Positions 59,415 through 64,000 of a DNA stretch of 64,000 bases are shown one piece after another. This stretch comes from Lunularia cruciata (Eukaryota > Streptophyta > Marchantiopsida > Lunulariales > Lunulariaceae). Made by a program: the position numbers and the translations under genes. Numbering within the stretch: position 1 is the stretch's first letter; each line of letters opens with the position of its first letter. Under the pieces are notes generated by a model. It ran no database searches. It was not told where the DNA came from and was given only the letters and a program-made list of their open reading frames with translations. The stretch covers positions 2,916,501 through 2,980,500 of the forward strand of contig OX419761.1 in the NCBI GenBank assembly GCA_948567375.1, written 5' to 3'.

Positions 59415-60574
59415 CTGTATAGATAATAAAAGAAAAGGAAAACGAAACGAAAGAAGTTCGTATAATCAAAAGTGTTCTAGTCAACAACTGATATTGATCG
59501 CTAAAGGGAACCATTCAGCTAGGTTAGAACTTTTTACTCGACGGGGAGGATTAGCGAAGATGACTTTCACGACTGAATTCACGTTAACCACCAGGTTAGT
59601 TACATTGTGCTTCGTTTGTAACTTACTAATTCTGACGAAGCAAAGAATGGCTACTAGGAAGCATTCACTTTTCCTCGAGTTGAGGGAGAAATTTGTTATG
59701 AAACATAGAGAGAGCATAGTGTAAGCGGAAATGGAAAAGATTTTTTCTCTCTATCGTTATCGGCTCTCGAATGTTACTAGTGGAATTGTCAGGGAGAGAA
59801 TGCAGACAATTATTATTTCGATCTGTGGACAGGCCGAACGTCTCTCCACTAGGAGTTTGTCAATTTTGGGGAACACCCAATTCCTGGAGTGGCTAGTGCT
59901 CTCGCGCTGGGTGGCCGCCACTCTGGACAGTGTTCTGACAAGCAAATATTCATGTTATTCTTGATATCCTCGTCCACTCCGTGAGAAAATATTTAGACAA
60001 GCTTCTAAAATTATCCAAGGTTCGGGTTCTTCAATTCTGAAACTTTTATTCGGAAGTTTGACAGAGCTGATAGCACTCCATGGTATGTCCCGCACCTGAA
60101 GTCGAAAGATAAATGTGTATACATAAATCTGTACAGATGTAGGTTTGGTAGGCCCTCTTGCTATGCGAGAATACAACCAGGGTAAATGAAGCCGGAGGTC
60201 ACTTTAGAAGCGGCAAAAGAGGTGGCGGTTGCATGTGGAATATTACAACAGCCTAAGGATATACGCGCATGTTTTTATACCTGCATAGCCGATCTTTCCT
60301 TACATTCAACTGGGTTGGGTTAATCGTGAAGAATTGACGTAATGTGTGTCAAAGGATTCATTTTGTTTGAACATTTTAGTCTGAAGTTGGGCAGTTGGAA
60401 CTTCAAGCCACCAGAAAAAATAGACACGAGAAAGACTTTCATTGGTACAAGACCTTGAGGATGACCACTATAGTAGGGAAGTCCGACATTGTCAGAACTT
60501 CAAATAGTTTTGAAGTTTACTTAACGAGATCTGGAAGAGAAGGGTCCCTCGGGGGATCTTTAGAAGGACCCAGA
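59415..60574. other. P4H 3' flank and intergenic region
   Basis: It holds the P4H 3' UTR and then sequence without a supported gene. The 122-codon plus frame at 59356-59724 begins inside the last P4H exon in another frame and is treated as chance. Confidence 0.5.
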
Positions 60575-60690
60575 TTCACAAGCTTGGGGCCTAGCCCCAA
60601 GCTTTTATTTCTCCTTTGTACCTCTTTTATTTCTCCTTTGTACGGCTTGATGATCTTCCCATCCTTCACGTGTTCTATGTGGGCGCCTTT
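60575..60690 (+). repeat. LINE-like 3' end fragment
   Basis: Short plus-strand fragment with the hairpin ggggcctagcccc (60585-60597) followed by ttatttctcctttgtac twice (60604 and 60628) and cggcttgatgatcttccc. It is the 3' terminus of the LINE family only. Confidence 0.6.
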
Positions 60691-61023
60691 TCTTCGATTC
60701 ACAAGCTTTACAATGGACCTCAAGATGTATTTCTTCTTCATAGATCTGACGTGTTGCATTTCATTTATATTTGTGTGTTTATTGTTATAATCAACGCAAA
60801 AACTACATTCAGTATTAATTAGAATCCTTTTTATCTAAAATAAGATTCAAGTTAAGTTCATTACATAAGAAAGCCGTGTTCTATTTTCAAGTACCAATTA
60901 CGTGTCTAATGTAGTATCTACTCTCCGGGTGAGATTAACGTCATACCACTCATGTAATGGAGAAAATGTGAATTACTGGTCATCCTTTCCTTACACTTAA
61001 GAAGTGAAAAAGCGACCGCGTAG

Positions 61024-61912
61024 GAAAAACTAAGGATTGGGAAGACCCCATCAAGCAGTACAAGGGAGAGACAAAGGTAACATGGGGCTAAGCCCCAATA
61101 GAGTCTATATGAGAAATCTGCCCTACTGCACCTAAGATATCCGAGCTATGCAAGTCGTACAATCTATACACAATTGGAGCATCCAAAGAAACATTGCCTA
61201 ATGTGATTGCTCTCCTATGGATTGCACCAACCACTACCCTCTGTAGAGCAATGGACACACGCTGTCTAAAATATGCTACAAAGTATGAGAGTGAGAGTGG
61301 TACCCCTGACGCCTAAGATGATAAGCTCTTGTGCACTCCCTAAAAAATGTGTCAAATGCAGTGTCCATCGCTCCATATAACTCCAAGGCTAGAGGAACAA
61401 AGAGGTGACCTCGCTGCATGCCCCTATACTTGGAGACCTTGCGACTTGCTGCTGCACCCGCCCCTTATCCAGGGGGATGGGTAATCACTCCCTCCAAAAC
61501 TATATCCCGCATAGGGTCTGTAACCACGACATCCGCTACTGTCACCTGATCATCTCGGACCAAGTATAAGTCTGCCCTAATACGTGTTGTCTGCAAAGCA
61601 TACGAACACTCCCTCCAAGCCAAGCATCCACTCTCTCGTGCCATAACAAACACTATGTCTCTAATGGCATCATGGGTAGCTACCCTTTGTCCTCCAAAAA
61701 GACACCGTGTCATGTGGACCGCTGCTGCATCTAGTGTAGAACCACACTCACAAGTGAGTAATGAAGATGCAAATGGGTGTACCAAACCTAGGCAAAACCT
61801 CATCGCTGTAGAGAAAGTAGCTTGTGCAAGTCGGAAAGCCCTAATGCACGGTCGAGCTAGGATCCAAGAGCTTGCACCCTTACCGGAGCACTTAAGAAGA
61901 CACTCTTTTTGA
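61024..61912 (-). pseudogene. LINE-like retrotransposon, minus-strand 3' fragment
   Basis: On the minus strand this runs from the 3' end (ggggctaagcccc at 61085-61097 and catcaagcagtacaag at 61048) into the C-terminal domain. The best-kept frame is 61465-61803, with RFCLGLVHPFASSLL, CECGSTLDAAAVHMTRC and ADVVVTDPMRDIVLEGVITH. Three Cys/His in that stretch are shared with the copies at 22500 and 25900 and may form a zinc-binding site. Confidence 0.75.
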
Positions 61913-61934
61913 GAAAAACGTGAATTACTATGAT

Positions 61935-62225
61935 GTCATCTCATGTTGAGAGTGTACATCGGGTCAGATTTTCTCAAGAGATTGTCATTCCTCTCAGTTT
62001 ATATTTTAGACAGTATGTGTTCATTGCTCTACAGAGTGCAATGACTGGTGCAATCCACAGGAGAACAATCACATTAGGTGATGTTATTTTGGATGCTCCA
62101 GTTGTGTGTAGACTATACTACTTCCATCGCTTGGATATCTTAGGTGCGGTAGAGCAGATTTCTCACATAGACTTTACTGGGGCTTAGCCCCATGTTACTT
62201 TTTTTTTGGTCTCTCCCTTGTACGG
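61935..62225 (+). pseudogene. LINE-like 3' fragment, plus strand
   Basis: The last part of the LINE ORF (ALQSAMTGAIHRRTITLGDV, 62010-62070) is followed by the hairpin ggggcttagcccc at 62179-62191 and ctctcccttgtacgg. It stops at 62225 where an LTR begins. With 61024-61912 it forms an inverted pair about 1 kb apart end to end. Confidence 0.7.
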
Positions 62226-62839
62226 TGTCGGGGAATTTGTTTGGCCTCGAGAGTGCACCGGGCACCTGGATGCTTGTGCTTAGTTTGTCCTCGGCTTTCC
62301 CAGAACTTGCTAGCTCATGTGGTTTCAGCTATGGTTTTGGGACCTGACGGTTCCTAGGAGAGGCTGGAATTTTACTTTGCAAACAACAACTAGTATTCTA
62401 GTCAGCTCAACCAGGCCAGACTATTGAGTTGAACCTTTCATATAGACAAACTGAGAGCTCCTAAAATAGGGCTTCTACGACGCTAGTCACAGGCCAAACA
62501 CACCATCCTCTCAGCTCTACTAGACCTGCAAAATTTTCTTTCCTGTCCAACCTTCTCTCTCTTGTAAGGTCATTCATTCTCTTGCAAAGAAACCAATTTT
62601 CTGCCCTGCACTCTCAAGGCCTTGTTTTCCTGCAAAAATTTCTCTCCTCTACCCTGCACTCCTTCAAGGGATACTCCATGCTATTTGTTCATCCAGCCAC
62701 GGTCATGCTCAATTGTACTTTCAAAAGTTTCTCTCTCCTTCTGTCACAGACCAAGGCAAGGTAACCTTCAAAAATCTCTCTTCAATAGTTCCCTCCTGTC
62801 CAAACCAAGCCCTGGAGACTCTCGCTCCTTCACTCTGAA

Positions 62840-62912
62840 CAATCTCTCATTCACTTTGTCCATTCTCTCATTCGCTCTGTCCAGTCTCTCATTCACTCTG
62901 CCCAGTCTCCCC
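62840..62912 (+). repeat. 21-bp tandem repeat
   Basis: Three complete units (62840-62860, 62861-62881 and 62882-62902) and part of a fourth, built on ca-tctctcattcactctgtc. The 21-bp length keeps frame, and the plus frame reads as repeated LSFTLSI-like heptads. Confidence 0.85.
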
Positions 62913-63320
62913 TTCATGAGAATTCTTCACTATTACATTTGCAACAACACATCCTCTACATTCAAAATTTATTCCACGTCCACCTCTTCACAACAAACAT
63001 TCTTCATTCAAGATTTGCTCTCCTATCAACATTCTGACAATAAACATCCTTCCACATTCAAGATCATTCCCTGTCCAGCCAGAGCAACCCTAACACAAAT
63101 CTACCATGTCACTGGCTACTGCTCAGGGAATCCAATTTTCAAAATCTCTCCTATCTTGTGCAAGGCAAAGTCAGACTCTCGATTTTCTTCTACTGCTCTC
63201 GCCTTAGTTCAGTCCTTCCTGCAGATTTCAACTCCTTCTCTTCTCCACTATTCCAAATCAATGACCAAGCAAAACTCAAAAATATCCTGCTCCTTTGAAT
63301 TTCTTTCTGCTCCTATCACA

Positions 63321-63690
63321 GCCCTAAGGCATTTCAAAAATCATTCAGCCCTCAAGATACTCACTCAGATTTTGAAATTTCATCTCCTGGTCCAAGCACA
63401 GCCCTAAGGCATCTTGAAAATCCTTCAGCCTTCAAGACACTCACTCAGATTTCAAAAATTCCTTCCCTTGGTCCAAGCACAGCCTAAGGCATCTCGACTC
63501 TTTCAGCCTTCAAGACACTCACTCAGATTTTGAAATTTCATCTCCTGGTCCAAGCACAGCTCTAAGGCATTTCAAAAATCTTTCAGCTCTCAACGCTCTC
63601 CTGCAAACTTCAAAAATTCACCCATTGGTCCTATCTCAGACCTCAGGCATCTTGAAAATCCTTCCCCTGCTCTTGTCTCAACAAAAGGCT
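63321..63690 (+). repeat. 80-bp tandem repeat, about 4.5 units
   Basis: The marker cctaaggcat-ttgaaaatc recurs at about 63322, 63402, 63482, 63562 and 63641, a period of 80 bp. Each unit contains tcactcagattttgaaattt and ctggtccaagcacag. Later units are increasingly diverged. The units are in the untranslated leader of the LTR element. Confidence 0.85.
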
Positions 63691-64000
63691 TTTTTTTCCC
63701 CGAATTCTCTCCCCCTTCGCTCCCTTTGTCCAAAACCCTTTCCACTCAAAATTTTTTCTCCTACCGAGCTGAGTTCCTTCCCTATCCTCTAACTTTTTCC
63801 TACTGTTTTTCCCCCAAACCTTTCATTGTCACAACTCCTCTAAAGCCTCCCAAGTATTTCCAACTCAAAGACTCCTTTTTCTCCTCCTCTAAGGCAAATA
63901 CTCCTTCATTCAAAGAACGTAAAACAGAACCTGAGCTAGTGTAACCCAACATTATTTCTTGGCTCAAGCCACATTAAGACTCCTTGAGTTAATAACACCA

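Larger units (their letters stand above)
62226..64000 (+). mobile_element. Left end of another LTR retrotransposon (truncated by the window)
   Basis: It begins TGTCGGGGAATTTG immediately after the LINE motif ttgtacgg, which is continued by cttgatgggg in other LINE copies. This is a clean insertion point. No coding domain is reached before the window ends. The sequence from about 62500 is pyrimidine-rich, leader-like, and contains two tandem repeat blocks. The LTR's right end and the primer-binding site could not be placed, so the assignment rests on the TG start and the insertion into LINE. Confidence 0.55.

Noticed and set aside
59356-59724. 122-codon plus-strand frame
   Set aside because: It overlaps the last P4H exon in another frame and continues into the 3' flank.
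1-64000. CRISPR arrays, rRNA or tRNA genes, bacterial operons
   Set aside because: None seen. The tandem repeats present lack the spacing of CRISPR arrays, and the genes are spliced.

Overview
The window is nuclear DNA of a photosynthetic, multicellular-type eukaryote of the green plant lineage. Four GT-AG spliced host genes can be read exon by exon: the FG-nucleoporin NUP54 (minus, 15510-20158), the TRAPP subunit TRAPPC2L (plus, 40420-42897), the plastid carotenoid enzyme zeta-carotene desaturase ZDS (plus, 45189-50064) and a prolyl 4-hydroxylase (plus, 53252-59414). The retroelement mix, including a retrotransposon that carries a DNA methyltransferase, suggests a non-seed plant or streptophyte alga. 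The species cannot be fixed from the window alone.

Layout. 1-8518: a decayed Ty3-type LTR element, internally duplicated and inverted, ending in a copy of the LTR whose partner lies at the left edge. It abuts a minus-strand LTR plus primer-binding site (8523-9398) related to the large element further right. 9400-13200: a second decayed Ty3 element. 13500-14520: a dispersed non-coding repeat. 15510-20158: NUP54. 20790-40000: a transposon nest. It holds a plus-strand LINE-like element, an AT-rich island of about 1.8 kb, and an inverted LINE copy. That LINE copy is interrupted by a 9.9-kb Ty3 element (26792-36708) and by a solo LTR (37043-37635). 40420-59414: a gene island (TRAPPC2L, ZDS, P4H). 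60575-62225: more LINE pieces. 62226-64000: the left end of another LTR element with tandem repeats.

The centrepiece is the 26792-36708 element. One reading frame runs from 28775 to 35872 and encodes Gag with two zinc knuckles, an aspartic protease, a Dnmt3-like cytosine-5 methyltransferase, reverse transcriptase, RNase H, a DDE integrase and a C-terminal PHD finger. The frame is broken only by five in-frame TAG codons, with no frameshift that I can see. Its ends form a split direct repeat (alpha1 - ORF - beta1 - alpha2 - beta2) rather than two matching LTRs. A 4-bp target duplication (GAGG) in the LINE copy fixes both boundaries.

The host genes are unrelated in function (nuclear pore, vesicle tethering, plastid carotenoid synthesis, ER/Golgi hydroxylation) and show no sign of co-regulation. 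The transposon families are linked by nesting, which gives an order of events: LINE first, then solo LTR and methyltransferase element inserted into it.
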